DNA of 28,530 nt, taken from CAYVBN01 sp964538565. Lineage in GTDB: Bacteria; Pseudomonadota; Alphaproteobacteria; Rhizobiales; Xanthobacteraceae. Below the pieces are notes generated by a model that searched no databases, was not told where the DNA came from, and was given only the letters and a program-made list of their open reading frames with translations. Shown one piece after another: positions 6,391-14,699 of the stretch. Every line of letters begins with the position of its first letter. Position 1 is the stretch's first letter. A program made the position numbers and the translations under genes. Location: assembly GCA_964538565.1 (NCBI GenBank), contig CAZIGW010000278.1:1-28530 (forward strand), written 5' to 3'.

Positions 6391-7947
6391 TCAGACCGCC
6401 CGCGCGCGGCCTTGCCAGAGCGGCGCGCGCAACTTGAACTTCTCGACCTTGCCGTTGGGCAATTTCGGCAGCGCGTCGATGAACGTCACCGCGCGCGGGC
6501 GCTTGTAGCCCGCGATCTTCTCTCGGCAGTGCGCGATGACGTCCTCGGGTGTCAGCGCCGACCCGGGCCGCTTGACCACGAAGGCCATCACGCTTTCTCC
6601 CCAGCGCTCGTCGGGCGCGCCGACGACGGCCGCCTCGACGATGTCCGGGTGCGTGAGCAGCGCGATCTCGACCTCGCGCGAATAGATGTTCTCGCCGCCC
6701 GACACGATCATGTCTTTGATCCGGTCGATGACAAAGACGAACCCCTCCTCGTCGGTCTCGCCGAGGTCTCCGGTGCGCAGCCAGCCGTCAACGATCGCTT
6801 CGAGCGTGGCGGCGTGGTTGTTCCAGTAGCCGGTCATCAGGGCTCCGCTCCGGATCGCGATCTCGCCCGGCACGCCCGGAGGACAAGAGCTCCCGTCGGG
6901 AGCGAGGATCCGCACCTCGCAGCCGGTCATCGGCTGGCCGGCCGAGCGCAACCGGCGTACCACGTCCCGTGGCCCGTCGAGCACGTGCTGATGTGCGTGC
7001 AGCGTGCAGCCCGGCCCGCCGGACTCGGTCATTCCGTAGATCTGGCCGAAGATCGGGCCGAAAGCCGCCATCGCCCGCCGCAGCAGGCCCTCCGGCATCG
7101 GGGCGGCGGAATAGAAAATCTTCTTCAGCGAAGGGACGGACGCCCGGTCGCAGCCGAGATCGAGCAGGTCCTTGAGCATCGTCGGCGCGAGCAGCGTCAC
7201 GGTGGCCCCGTGTTCGCGCAGGCTGGCGAGGAACGGATCGGGCCGGAACGCCCGGTGCAGGATGATCGGGCAGCCGTGGAGCGAATGGCTGAGCCACTGG
7301 TTCTTCGCCCCGATGTGATAGAACGGCATGGCAAGCGCGAGCCGGTCGGTCGGCTGCACCAGCGCCTCGAAGGCGGAAATCAGCGCCGAGCACATCTGGC
7401 CGCGGTGCGTCAGCATCACGCCCTTCGGCCGGCCGGTGGTGCCGCTGGTGTAGACGAGGAAGGCGACATCGTCGGGTTCGACGGTCGCGAGCGGCGGCTC
7501 GGGCTTCTCGCGCGCCAAAGCCTCCTCGTAGCCCATCCCCTGTCCGTCGCCGCGAATGACGAGGACATGTTCAATTTGCTCGAGTGCGTCGTTCTGCAGC
7601 CGCTCCCTGAGCTCGGCCTCGCAGATCAGGACCTGCGGACGGCTGTCGCCGAGGATGTAGGAGATTTCCTGCGCGGCCAGCCGGTAGTTGATCGTGACGG
7701 TGATCCAGCCGCCGAGTTCGCCCGCCGCGTAGACCTCCATGTATTCGGGACAGTTCTGCGCCAGCACGGCGACGCGATGGCCGCGCCTGACGCCGAGCCG
7801 GCGCAGCGCGTTGGCGAGCCGGAAGGCGCGCTCGGCGAACGCGCGGTGGGTGATCGTCCGCCCCTCGAAGATGACCGCCGGAGCCGACGGCCGAAGCCGC
7901 CAATTGCGAAGCGTGATGCTCCCCAGCGTGTGCTCGCCGCAATTCAC
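6391..7947 (-). CDS. Acyl-CoA synthetase (AMP-forming), class I adenylate-forming enzyme
   Basis: 518 residues, full length for the family; a GTG start at 7947 with AAGGA upstream. All motifs are intact: the phosphate loop YTSGTTGRPKG (166-176), MPFYHIG (207-213), YGMTE (304-308), GWLRTGDLG (388-396, with Asp394), R409 in VIDRIKD, the hinge SGGENIYSREVE (416-427), and the C-terminal catalytic Lys500 in LPNGKVEKFKLR. It converts a carboxylic acid, ATP and CoA to the acyl-CoA. Next to a TTT transporter and a hydroxycinnamoyl-CoA lyase-like protein, a feruloyl/coumaroyl-CoA ligase-like role is plausible. Substrate cannot be read from sequence alone; medium-chain or aryl acids are alternatives. 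It is expected to be the first committed enzyme after uptake. Confidence 0.94.
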   Translation of the reverse strand: MNCGEHTLGSITLRNWRLRPSAPAVIFEGRTITHRAFAERAFRLANALRRLGVRRGHRVAVLAQNCPEYMEVYAAGELGGWITVTINYRLAAQEISYILGDSRPQVLICEAELRERLQNDALEQIEHVLVIRGDGQGMGYEEALAREKPEPPLATVEPDDVAFLVYTSGTTGRPKGVMLTHRGQMCSALISAFEALVQPTDRLALAMPFYHIGAKNQWLSHSLHGCPIILHRAFRPDPFLASLREHGATVTLLAPTMLKDLLDLGCDRASVPSLKKIFYSAAPMPEGLLRRAMAAFGPIFGQIYGMTESGGPGCTLHAHQHVLDGPRDVVRRLRSAGQPMTGCEVRILAPDGSSCPPGVPGEIAIRSGALMTGYWNNHAATLEAIVDGWLRTGDLGETDEEGFVFVIDRIKDMIVSGGENIYSREVEIALLTHPDIVEAAVVGAPDERWGESVMAFVVKRPGSALTPEDVIAHCREKIAGYKRPRAVTFIDALPKLPNGKVEKFKLRAPLWQGRARAV

Positions 7948-8035
7948 GTCGTATCCTTCAAATCGCGCCTTCGTCAGAACGCATGATGTGAGATTGGGCC
8001 GCCGCGCCGCCGGCCGAGGCGGCGCGCCGCGTCGC

Positions 8036-9010
8036 CTATTCCGGTTTCAGGCCGGCCTCGGCGGCGCGCTGCTTCCAGATCGGGAGCTGCTCGCGCAGGA
8101 ACTTCGCGGCCTCTTCGGGCGTGCCGCCGATCGGGTCGATGCCGATCTTGATGATCTGCGCGCGGAATTCCGGATCCTTGAGCACCTTGTTGATCTCGCC
8201 ATTGAGCCTGTCGACCACGGATTTCGGCGTTCCCCGCGGCGCCACCATGGGCACCGACGCGGTCACGCTGAAACCCTTGAGGCCGAGTTCGTTCAGCGTC
8301 GGGACGTCCGGCGTCACCCCCGAGCGGTTGAGCCCGGTGGTGGCGAGCGGCCGCACCCGGCCGTCGCGGATCATCGGCAGGGTGGGCACGACATCGGCGA
8401 ACACGAGCTGCGCCTCGCCGGAAATCACCGCGGTCAGGCTCGGCACGCCTCCGCGGTAGGGAACATGGGTGATCTTCACGCCGGCCATCTTCTCGAACTC
8501 GCCGAGCGACATGTGCGACGTCGCGCCGTTGCCGGACGACGCGCAGATCAGCTTGTCAGGCTCCTTCCTGGCAAGCGCGATCAGATCGTCGACCGATTTC
8601 ACCGGAAGCTTGGGATTGACGGCGAGCACCAGCGAATTCTCGCCCGCGATGATCACCGGAACGAAATCGGTCAGCGGATCGTACTTGATCGTCTTGAATA
8701 CCGCGACGTTGGTGGTCAGCGGCGAATTGGTCGACAACAGCAGCGTGTATCCGTCACCGGCCGCGCTCGCCACGTACTCCGCCCCGACACTGCCACCGGC
8801 GCCCGGCCGGTTCTCGACGACGATCTGCTGGCCCCAGGCCTTGGTCAGATGCGGAGCGAGCGCACGCGCCAGAAGATCGACGGTGCCGCCGGGCGTGTAG
8901 GGAACGACGATATGAATCGGCTTGTCGGGATACTCGGCCCTCGCCACGTGCGCGGCGCCAGAAATCGTCGCCAGCACCACGCCGACGGCGAGTAAGAATT
9001 TCGCCCGCAT
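8036..9010 (-). CDS. TTT solute-binding receptor (Bug/TctC family), first of three
   Basis: 324 residues from the ATG at 9010, which has GGGAGG eight bases upstream; a longer open frame upstream lacks both RBS and homology. A signal peptide (MRAKFLLAVGVVLATISGAA..ARA, cleavage after about residue 25) leads into EYPDKPIHIVVPYTPGGTVD, then VVENRPGAGGSVGAEYV and GDGYTLLLSTNSP. These are the two ligand-anchoring loops of Bug proteins. The mature domain is periplasmic and captures a carboxylate for TctAB. It sits between the lyase-like gene and the CoA ligase in the same operon as tctAB, so it is the best candidate for the cognate receptor of that permease. Confidence 0.95.
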   Translation of the reverse strand: MRAKFLLAVGVVLATISGAAHVARAEYPDKPIHIVVPYTPGGTVDLLARALAPHLTKAWGQQIVVENRPGAGGSVGAEYVASAAGDGYTLLLSTNSPLTTNVAVFKTIKYDPLTDFVPVIIAGENSLVLAVNPKLPVKSVDDLIALARKEPDKLICASSGNGATSHMSLGEFEKMAGVKITHVPYRGGVPSLTAVISGEAQLVFADVVPTLPMIRDGRVRPLATTGLNRSGVTPDVPTLNELGLKGFSVTASVPMVAPRGTPKSVVDRLNGEINKVLKDPEFRAQIIKIGIDPIGGTPEEAAKFLREQLPIWKQRAAEAGLKPE

Positions 9011-9086
9011 GTCTTCCTCCCGCTTCGTTTTCGTTGTCGATCCGCGTCTCTTCAGCATTCCGACCGCGATGCAACGGCTGAACGTC

Positions 9087-10553
9087 TCAGGTCCGCGCCT
9101 TGGCCAGCCAGCCGCGCGCCTCGGCGAGCAATGTCCCGATCGCCTGCTCGACCGCTCCCTGGCCGGCGGACTGCTTCGTCGCCATCCCGGCCCGGCGCTC
9201 GTAGTCGGCGAGTATCTCGCGCAGCATCGGGAAATCGAACATGCTCGGCCAGATCCGCTTGACGAGCACGATGTCCATGATCTCGTCCTGATCAATCGCG
9301 AACGGACGACCGAGCTCCTGTTCGAGCGTCTGGTTGAGATCGATCGGCGGCTCCTTGAGATAGTGGCTGCGGACGAGCGCGCCGAGCACCCGGTGCCCGG
9401 TGCGGAACGGCACCTGGAAATCGTATACCAGCCGGTCGTGCGCCTCGCTCGAGCCCGCGTAGTCGAAGGTCGCCTTGCGTCGCATCTCTTCGAGATCGAA
9501 CCGGCCCTTCTCGATGACGTCGGCCATGTAGCGGGTGAAGGCGACGATGTCCTGCGCGAGGCCGTAGAGACTGGCAGACTGATAGATCGGCTCGGAGCCT
9601 TCGGAGGGATTGCTGGCGGCGGTCATCTCGCCGGCGAGCCGCGTCGAGGCCATGATCGAACCGCCGATCACGGATTGAAGGCCGAACGGAACCTTCGCAT
9701 GCGGCAGGGCGCTGCTGCCGCCGGCGTGCTCGTCGGCAAGCTCGAAGAAGCCGAACTCCGGCGTCATCCAGACCCGCAGATCCTGGGCGAGCCGCGCGAG
9801 ATCCACGGAAAGCAGGCTGAGCACGAAGAACGGCTCGGTGAACTGGTCGTGCACCCAGATGGCGTCGCGGCGAAGCCGCGCACGTTGGGAGAATCCGAGC
9901 CGCCGGCTGACATCGCGATACAGGTCGTCGAGAATCTTCCGTCCGCCGAACGGAGGCGGCGCCTTGTCGAGCCTCCGGTCGACCTGTGCGAAGCGTTCCA
10001 TGTGCCGCTCGAACACCACCGCCCAGGAGAGCAGATATTCGCCGAGCGTGGTGAGGCCCGAGTGCTGAAGATGATGATAGTTCGGAGAGATCGATTCCAG
10101 GACCGGTCCGGCGCGCATCACCAGATTCGTGAGCAATCTCGCATTCGCCTGCGCGGCCTCGTGCAGTGTCTGCCGGAAGAACATGCGCGGGAGAAAACTG
10201 CGCAGGCTCTCGCCTCGGTTGCGGCCGAGATGGAGCCACGCGGTGTTCTCGCGTCCGGCCTTCCCGGCGACCCAGGCCTCGCGTTGCGCGACGACGTCGC
10301 CAAGCGGCATCGACGTGTCGATGGACGAGACCTCGTCGTAGAGTTCCAGCAACGCCTGCAGCAGCCCGGCGGCGACGTTCGCCGGCGTCGCGCCCAGTTC
10401 CGCCGCGCTCAGCACATAGGCGATGTCGCTCGCCAGCATGTAGCGCGCCGTGAAACGGCTCGCGCGCGTCTCGGGTTCGTTCACCGCGCGCTGATAGCTC
10501 GGCGATTTGCCTCCAGCGAGACGACCGGTCCCGGACGGCTTTTCGTTGGACAC
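9087..10553 (-). CDS. Argininosuccinate lyase-like protein of the fumarase/aspartase superfamily
   Basis: 488 residues if translation starts at the GTG at 10553, which has GGGGAG 7 bp upstream; an ATG at 10595 would add 14 residues but has no RBS. The protein is mostly alpha-helical and follows argininosuccinate lyase block by block: WLHLGRNRGES (about 106-116) for HTGRSRND, SPNYHHLQH (156-164) for PGYTHLQ, LARLAQDLRVWMTPEFGFFE in the middle, then GGSSALPHAKVPF (278-290) for GSSxMPQKKNP. The flexible-loop serines (S280-S281) and a Lys (K287) remain, but the Asn/Pro of the signature and the first-region residues differ. An eliminase of a C-N or C-O bond releasing an unsaturated acid is likely; true argininosuccinate cleavage is not. 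It is the first gene of the leftward operon, 76 bp before the Bug receptor. Confidence 0.85.
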   Translation of the reverse strand: MSNEKPSGTGRLAGGKSPSYQRAVNEPETRASRFTARYMLASDIAYVLSAAELGATPANVAAGLLQALLELYDEVSSIDTSMPLGDVVAQREAWVAGKAGRENTAWLHLGRNRGESLRSFLPRMFFRQTLHEAAQANARLLTNLVMRAGPVLESISPNYHHLQHSGLTTLGEYLLSWAVVFERHMERFAQVDRRLDKAPPPFGGRKILDDLYRDVSRRLGFSQRARLRRDAIWVHDQFTEPFFVLSLLSVDLARLAQDLRVWMTPEFGFFELADEHAGGSSALPHAKVPFGLQSVIGGSIMASTRLAGEMTAASNPSEGSEPIYQSASLYGLAQDIVAFTRYMADVIEKGRFDLEEMRRKATFDYAGSSEAHDRLVYDFQVPFRTGHRVLGALVRSHYLKEPPIDLNQTLEQELGRPFAIDQDEIMDIVLVKRIWPSMFDFPMLREILADYERRAGMATKQSAGQGAVEQAIGTLLAEARGWLAKART

Positions 10554-10797
10554 GAATGGCTCCCCAGCGCGAGGCGGCGGCCCGAACCAGCGCATGTCGA
10601 CCGCGGATTCGGCTGGCTCTGAAATCGACAGACTCCACCTGCGCCACGAAGCCTATGGGAGGCCGGGTCGCGGCCGCAAGATTGATTGTAGAATCCACGA
10701 TGCGCGCCGGGCGCGAAGTCGCTAAAGCTCTCTCGCGTGCAGGCAATCCAGGCGTCGGAGACACACGGCCGAGGCAGGACCAGTTGCGGGGAAACGG
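10554..10797. promoter_or_regulatory. Divergent promoter region between two catabolic operons
   Basis: This 244-bp gap separates the start of the leftward operon (lyase, Bug, ligase, MaoC, tctBA) from the rightward operon (GlcG, Bug, aldolase, aldehyde dehydrogenase), so it must hold promoters for both. An AT-richer island at about 10680-10695 (GATTGTAGAATCC) is the only place resembling a -10 element; no convincing -35 partner is visible for either direction. No repeats were found. The assignment rests on gene layout. Confidence 0.45.
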
Positions 10798-11202
10798 ATG
10801 CGCAACAGACCACAATTGACATTGCAGGATGCGCAGAAGCTCGCCACGGCGGCGCGTCAGTATGCGCAGAGCCGCGGACTGGAGGGAACCATAGCCATCG
10901 TCGATTTCGGCGGCCACCTGCTCTACCTGGAGCGGCCGGACCTGCAGTCTCCGAACAGCGTGGAAGTCGCGATCCAGAAGGCGCAAACCGCCGCTTTTCG
11001 CGAGCGCCCGAGTTCGGCTCTGGAGCAGCGGGTGAAGGAAAAGCCGGGCTGGCTGAAGTTTCCGAACGGGCTGCCGATGAGCGGCGGCGTGCCGCTGTTC
11101 TACGGGCGCCAGTGCGTCGGCGGAATTGCCGTCTCCGGAATTGCCGAAGAGGACGAGCCCGCGGCACAGGCCGGCGCCGAGGCCATGAAGTCACTGGACT
11201 GA
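10798..11202 (+). CDS. GlcG/HbpS family protein (DUF336)
   Basis: 134 residues; ATG at 10798 preceded by GCGGGGAAACGG. The features are those of the GlcG/HbpS family: LTLQDAQKLATAARQYAQ near the N-terminus, TIAIVDFGGHLLYLER (31-46), a VAIQKAQTAAFRERPS helix, and the C-terminal GGVPLFYGRQCVGGIAVSGI followed by EEDEPAAQAG. The family includes haem-binding HbpS and small proteins accompanying glycolate and other acid-oxidation operons; its role there is mostly unknown. No signal peptide is seen, so it should be cytoplasmic. It is the first gene of the rightward operon, 38 bp before a Bug receptor. Degradation of haem, a flavin-like cofactor or a small aromatic are all possible. Confidence 0.88.
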   Translation: MRNRPQLTLQDAQKLATAARQYAQSRGLEGTIAIVDFGGHLLYLERPDLQSPNSVEVAIQKAQTAAFRERPSSALEQRVKEKPGWLKFPNGLPMSGGVPLFYGRQCVGGIAVSGIAEEDEPAAQAGAEAMKSLD

Positions 11203-11240
11203 TCACCACGCCGGGGAGAGATCCGAGGGGGGCCGCCGAC

Positions 11241-12233
11241 ATGCGCATGAGGCTCGGATCCCTGCGCCAGGTTCTGGCGCTCGGCTTCGCGATTTGGTGG
11301 GCGTCCGCGCCAAACGCCGCAGCGCAGGACGCCGCCTCCTTTCCGGCCCGTCCGATCGCGATCATCGTTCCCTTTGCGCCCGGCGGCGCGGCGGACATTC
11401 TGGCGCGAACCGTCGCCCAGTTCGCGAGCGCCGACACCGGCTGGCAGTTCCATGTCGACAACATCAGTGGCGCCGGCGGGCTTGTCGGCGCCCAGTCCGC
11501 CGCGCGCGCCATCCCCGACGGACATACGCTGCTCCTCTGCAACATCGCATGCGTCGCAAACGAGTTCCTGTTCCCCAAGTCCGGATGGAAGGCGAGATCC
11601 GCGCTCGCGCCGGTCATCGCGCTCGGCTACCTGCCGAACGTTCTGGTCGCGGGGCCGAGCGTCAACACCGCGACGTTGAGGGAATTCATCGCGCGGGCGC
11701 GCACAAGCTCCCAGCCGGCGACGATCGCGACCTCGGGGCCCGGCTCCTCGTCCTCGCTCTCGGCCGAGCTGCTCGAGATCAAGGCGGGGATCAGGATCGC
11801 GGAGATTCCGTATCGGGGTTCGTCGGCGGCGACCCCGGACCTGATCTCGGGCCGGATCGATGCCATGATCATGGGTCTGCCTGAATCCCTGCCGCTCGTT
11901 CGCGAAGGGAAAGTCAAAGCCCTCGGTGTCACTTCGACTACTCGGGCGCCGTCGCTGCCGGACGTGCCGACGCTCGCGGAGGCGGGCGCGCCCGGATACG
12001 GGTTTCTCGGCTGGCTCTCCGTATTTGCTCCCAAGCACACGCCGGACGACGTCGTCGGCAAGGTCAATGCGGCGTTCAACAAGGCGCTCGCCTCGCCCGC
12101 CCTGCTGAAGCGGTTTTCCGAACTGAGCATTCAACCCATCGGCGGTGCGCCGGACGTCGCCGGGCGCCTGCTCGACGAGGACGTCGAACTTTGGGGACCG
12201 ATCCTGCGCAACCGAAGTGGCTCCGACCGCTGA
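11241..12233 (+). CDS. TTT solute-binding receptor (Bug/TctC family), second of three
   Basis: 330 residues from the ATG at 11241 (a second ATG two codons later is possible), with a GAGGGGGG ribosome-binding site. A signal peptide ends at about residue 28 (NAAA before QDAAS). The mature protein has PARPIAIIVPFAPGGAADIL, then DNISGAGGLVGAQSA and IPDGHTLLLCN, the two conserved Bug loops, and the C-terminal LPDVPTLAEAGAPGYGF block. The usual NRPGAGG loop is DNISGAGG here, so the ligand pocket differs from the first receptor. There is no permease in this operon, so it must share the tctAB at 3934-5923, use a distant one, or act as a sensor, as described for some Bordetella Bug proteins. Confidence 0.93.
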   Translation: MRMRLGSLRQVLALGFAIWWASAPNAAAQDAASFPARPIAIIVPFAPGGAADILARTVAQFASADTGWQFHVDNISGAGGLVGAQSAARAIPDGHTLLLCNIACVANEFLFPKSGWKARSALAPVIALGYLPNVLVAGPSVNTATLREFIARARTSSQPATIATSGPGSSSSLSAELLEIKAGIRIAEIPYRGSSAATPDLISGRIDAMIMGLPESLPLVREGKVKALGVTSTTRAPSLPDVPTLAEAGAPGYGFLGWLSVFAPKHTPDDVVGKVNAAFNKALASPALLKRFSELSIQPIGGAPDVAGRLLDEDVELWGPILRNRSGSDR

Positions 12234-12241
12234 GATAACCA

Positions 12242-12257
12242 GGCGGCGTTCGCCGCC
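12242..12257 (+). other. Small intercistronic hairpin
   Basis: GGCGGCGTTCGCCGCC is a perfect inverted repeat (six pairs, GTTC loop) nine bases after the Bug stop codon and 20 bp before the aldolase start. With no T-tract it is more likely an mRNA 3'-protecting stem than a terminator, leaving the receptor transcript more stable than the downstream part (inference). Confidence 0.4.
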
Positions 12258-12277
12258 GATATCGAGGGAGTGCGACC

Positions 12278-13081
12278 ATGCGAGAGACGTCTGTGGCATG
12301 CACCGCTGTTTTGATCGCCGCGGCGGCATTCACCGCGCCCTGTCACGCACAGAGCAGCAAGGCGAGCGATCCGGACGAAGCGCGGATCGAGGACATCGTC
12401 ACGGCAAGCCACATGCTGGCGAACGAAGGCATTCTCGACAGCTTCGGCCACATCAGCGCGCGCTCGGCGAAGAATCCCGACCATTTCTACATCCCGCGTG
12501 CGATGCCGCCCGCCCTCGTCTCGCGCGCGGACATTGTCGAGGTGGGGCTGGACTGCAAGCCGGTTGCGCCGAACGCGCCGCGCCTCAACGGCGAGCGCTA
12601 CATCCATTGCCAGGTCTACAAGGCGCGCAGCGATGTCCAGTCGGTGATCCACACGCACGATCTCGCGGTCATTCCGTTCGGCCTCGCCGGCGTCCCTTTG
12701 AAGCCGGTGGTGGCGCAGGCCGGCTTCCTGCCGCCGGAGACGCCGCTGTTCGAAATCCGCGAAGCGAATGCGTCGGAGGCCAGGCGTGGGATGCTCGTGC
12801 TCAACGCCCATCTGGGAGATGCGCTTGCCGCCAAGCTCGGCGACAACCCGGTCGTCCTGATGCGCGGTCACGGCGACACCGTCGTCGGGAAATCGGTCCG
12901 CGAGGCGACCGTGCGCACCATCTACACCCACATCGATGCCCAGGCGCAGAGCGCCGCGATGGCGCTCGGCCCCAAGATCACGCCCATGAACGGCGAGGAA
13001 CTGGCGATCAATTCGAAGGAGAATTTCGACGCGGATCGGCCGTGGCAGAACTACAAATCGAGACTACCGGCCACGCGCTGA
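12278..13081 (+). CDS. Class II aldolase/adducin-type protein with an N-terminal signal peptide
   Basis: 267 residues; the ATG at 12278 has GAGGGAG 7 bp upstream. The class II aldolase metal site is complete: Glu106 in LNGERYIH, His125 and His127 in VIHTHD, and His198 in LMRGHGD. GHISAR (57-62) is the usual substrate-phosphate/carboxylate loop. Family members (fuculose-phosphate aldolase, ribulose-phosphate epimerase, 3-oxo-tetronate-phosphate decarboxylase, aromatic-acid decarboxylase-like proteins) are zinc enzymes of the cytoplasm. This one begins MRETSVACTAVLIAAAAFTA and ends its leader at PCHA before QSS, a convincing Sec signal peptide, so it is probably periplasmic. A phosphorylated sugar substrate is unlikely there. 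It is followed 48 bp later by an aldehyde dehydrogenase. Confidence 0.9.
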   Translation: MRETSVACTAVLIAAAAFTAPCHAQSSKASDPDEARIEDIVTASHMLANEGILDSFGHISARSAKNPDHFYIPRAMPPALVSRADIVEVGLDCKPVAPNAPRLNGERYIHCQVYKARSDVQSVIHTHDLAVIPFGLAGVPLKPVVAQAGFLPPETPLFEIREANASEARRGMLVLNAHLGDALAAKLGDNPVVLMRGHGDTVVGKSVREATVRTIYTHIDAQAQSAAMALGPKITPMNGEELAINSKENFDADRPWQNYKSRLPATR

Positions 13082-13129
13082 CCGGCGTACATAGACGCCA
13101 AAGCGTGGACCGACCTCAGGGAGCACGAC

Positions 13130-14629
13130 ATGAACACCGCCGTTCCGCCCAAGAGCCTCAAGGCGCCGCCGCTGCGTCTGCCGGAGCACCGCGATGCCTA
13201 CTACGGCGGCGCCTGGCACAAGCCGAAATCCGGCCGCACGGCGGAGGTCATCAATCCGGGCACCGGGGAATCCCTCGGCGCCGTCGCCGACTGCGGGGCG
13301 GCGGACGTCGATGCCGCCGTGGAAGCCGCCAGGGCGGCTTTCCCGGCCTGGCGCGATACGCCGCCGCTCGAGCGCGCACGGCTGCTGCGGCGGATCGCCA
13401 ACGTGCTGCGCGAGAACGCCGAGGAACTGGCGATGATCGACGCCGCCGACTGCGGCAATCCCTACGCCGAGATGGTGCGCGACGCGACGGTCGCGGCGGC
13501 GCAGATCGAGTTCTATGCCGGCCTCGTCACCGAGATGAAGGGCGCGTCGATCCCGATGGGACCTGACGTCGTCAACTTCTCGGTGCGCGAGCCGCGCGGG
13601 GTCGTCGGCCGCATCATTCCGTTCAACCACCCGTTCATGTTCTGCGCCGGGAAATCCGGCGCCCCGCTCGCCGCCGGCAACACCGTGGTGATGAAGCCGC
13701 CGGAGCAGGCGCCGCTCTCCTCGCTGCGTCTCGCCGAGCTGATCGGCGGCATCCTGCCGCCCGGCGTGTTCAATCTCGTGCCGGGCGGGCGCGAGGCGGG
13801 CTCGGCCCTCTCGTCGCATCCGAACGTGGCGATGATCGCGTTGATCGGTTCGGTGCCGACCGGCCGCGCCGTGATGAAGGCCGCTTCCGATACCCTCAAG
13901 CCGGTGATGCTGGAACTCGGCGGCAAGAACGCGCTGATCGCCTATCCGGACGCCGACCCTGAGGAGGTCGCCGACGGGGTGATCGGCGGCATGAACTTCA
14001 CCTGGTGCGGGCAGTCGTGCGGCTCGACGAGCCGCGCCTTCATCCACGAGACGATCTACGAGGCCGTCCTCGCCAAGGTGAAGGCGAAGATCTCGCACTA
14101 CAAGCCCGGCATCGCCACCGATCCGGCGACCACGATGGGCTCGATCATCTCCAAGACGCAGTACGAGCGCATCATGGCCTTCATCGACTCCGCCAGGCAG
14201 CAGGGCGGCCGGCTGCTCTGCGGCGGCGGCCCCCCGGCCGACCCGGCGCTCGCCAAGGGCTTCTTCATCGAGCCGACGGTGTTCGCGGACGTGCGGCCCG
14301 ACATGCGCATCGCCCGCGAGGAGATCTTCGGGCCGGTCCTGTCCATCTTCCGTTGGAGCGACGAAGCCGAGATGCTGGCCGAGGTGAACGCCGTCGAATA
14401 CGGCCTCACCGCCTCGATCTGGACCAACGACCTCTCGACCGCGCACCGCGCCGCCGCCGCCGTGCAGGCCGGGTTCGTGTGGATCAACGAGGTCAGCAAG
14501 CATTTCCTCGGCGCGCCGTTCGGCGGCTACAAACAGTCCGGCATCGGGCGCGAGGAATGTTTCGAGGAGATGCTGGCGTACACGCAGGAAAAGAACATCC
14601 ACGTGCGGCTGAAGCCGGCGAAAGCCTAG
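13130..14629 (+). CDS. NAD(P)-dependent aldehyde dehydrogenase
   Basis: 499 residues, standard length for the ALDH superfamily; ATG at 13130 with AGGGAG 7 bp upstream. All key features are intact: the Rossmann-domain IIPFNHP (162-168, oxyanion Asn166), KPPEQAPLSSL (189-199), catalytic base Glu262 in LELGGKN, nucleophile Cys297 in GQSCGSTSR, and EEIFGPVLSI near residues 400-410. The subfamily is close to betaine-aldehyde/aromatic-aldehyde dehydrogenases. It oxidises an aldehyde to the acid with NAD(P)+. With a CoA ligase and a hydroxycinnamoyl-CoA lyase-like enzyme in the adjoining operon it completes a ligase/lyase/dehydrogenase trio resembling ferulate catabolism, so an aromatic aldehyde is a reasonable guess. 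Last gene of its operon. Confidence 0.95.
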   Translation: MNTAVPPKSLKAPPLRLPEHRDAYYGGAWHKPKSGRTAEVINPGTGESLGAVADCGAADVDAAVEAARAAFPAWRDTPPLERARLLRRIANVLRENAEELAMIDAADCGNPYAEMVRDATVAAAQIEFYAGLVTEMKGASIPMGPDVVNFSVREPRGVVGRIIPFNHPFMFCAGKSGAPLAAGNTVVMKPPEQAPLSSLRLAELIGGILPPGVFNLVPGGREAGSALSSHPNVAMIALIGSVPTGRAVMKAASDTLKPVMLELGGKNALIAYPDADPEEVADGVIGGMNFTWCGQSCGSTSRAFIHETIYEAVLAKVKAKISHYKPGIATDPATTMGSIISKTQYERIMAFIDSARQQGGRLLCGGGPPADPALAKGFFIEPTVFADVRPDMRIAREEIFGPVLSIFRWSDEAEMLAEVNAVEYGLTASIWTNDLSTAHRAAAAVQAGFVWINEVSKHFLGAPFGGYKQSGIGREECFEEMLAYTQEKNIHVRLKPAKA

Positions 14630-14643
14630 GCCGGTCGGCGCAT

Positions 14644-14682
14644 CGAGAACCTGGCGCGGCGGACAGGCGCCGCAGGTTCTCG
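14644..14682. terminator. Bidirectional hairpin between convergent genes
   Basis: CGAGAACCTG (14644-14653) pairs perfectly with CAGGTTCTCG (14673-14682); GCGC at 14654-14657 extends the stem to GCGC at 14667-14670 across a two-base bulge. It lies 15 bp after the aldehyde dehydrogenase and 18 bp after the LysR gene, which converge here. There is no long T-tract on either side, but the strength and position fit a shared terminator. Confidence 0.6.
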
Positions 14683-14699
14683 ACCTCGGTTTCGGGACG

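Noticed and set aside
5986..7986. 666-codon + strand frame opposite MaoC and the acyl-CoA synthetase
   Set aside because: It spans two real genes with full motifs on the minus strand and has no recognisable domain or RBS.
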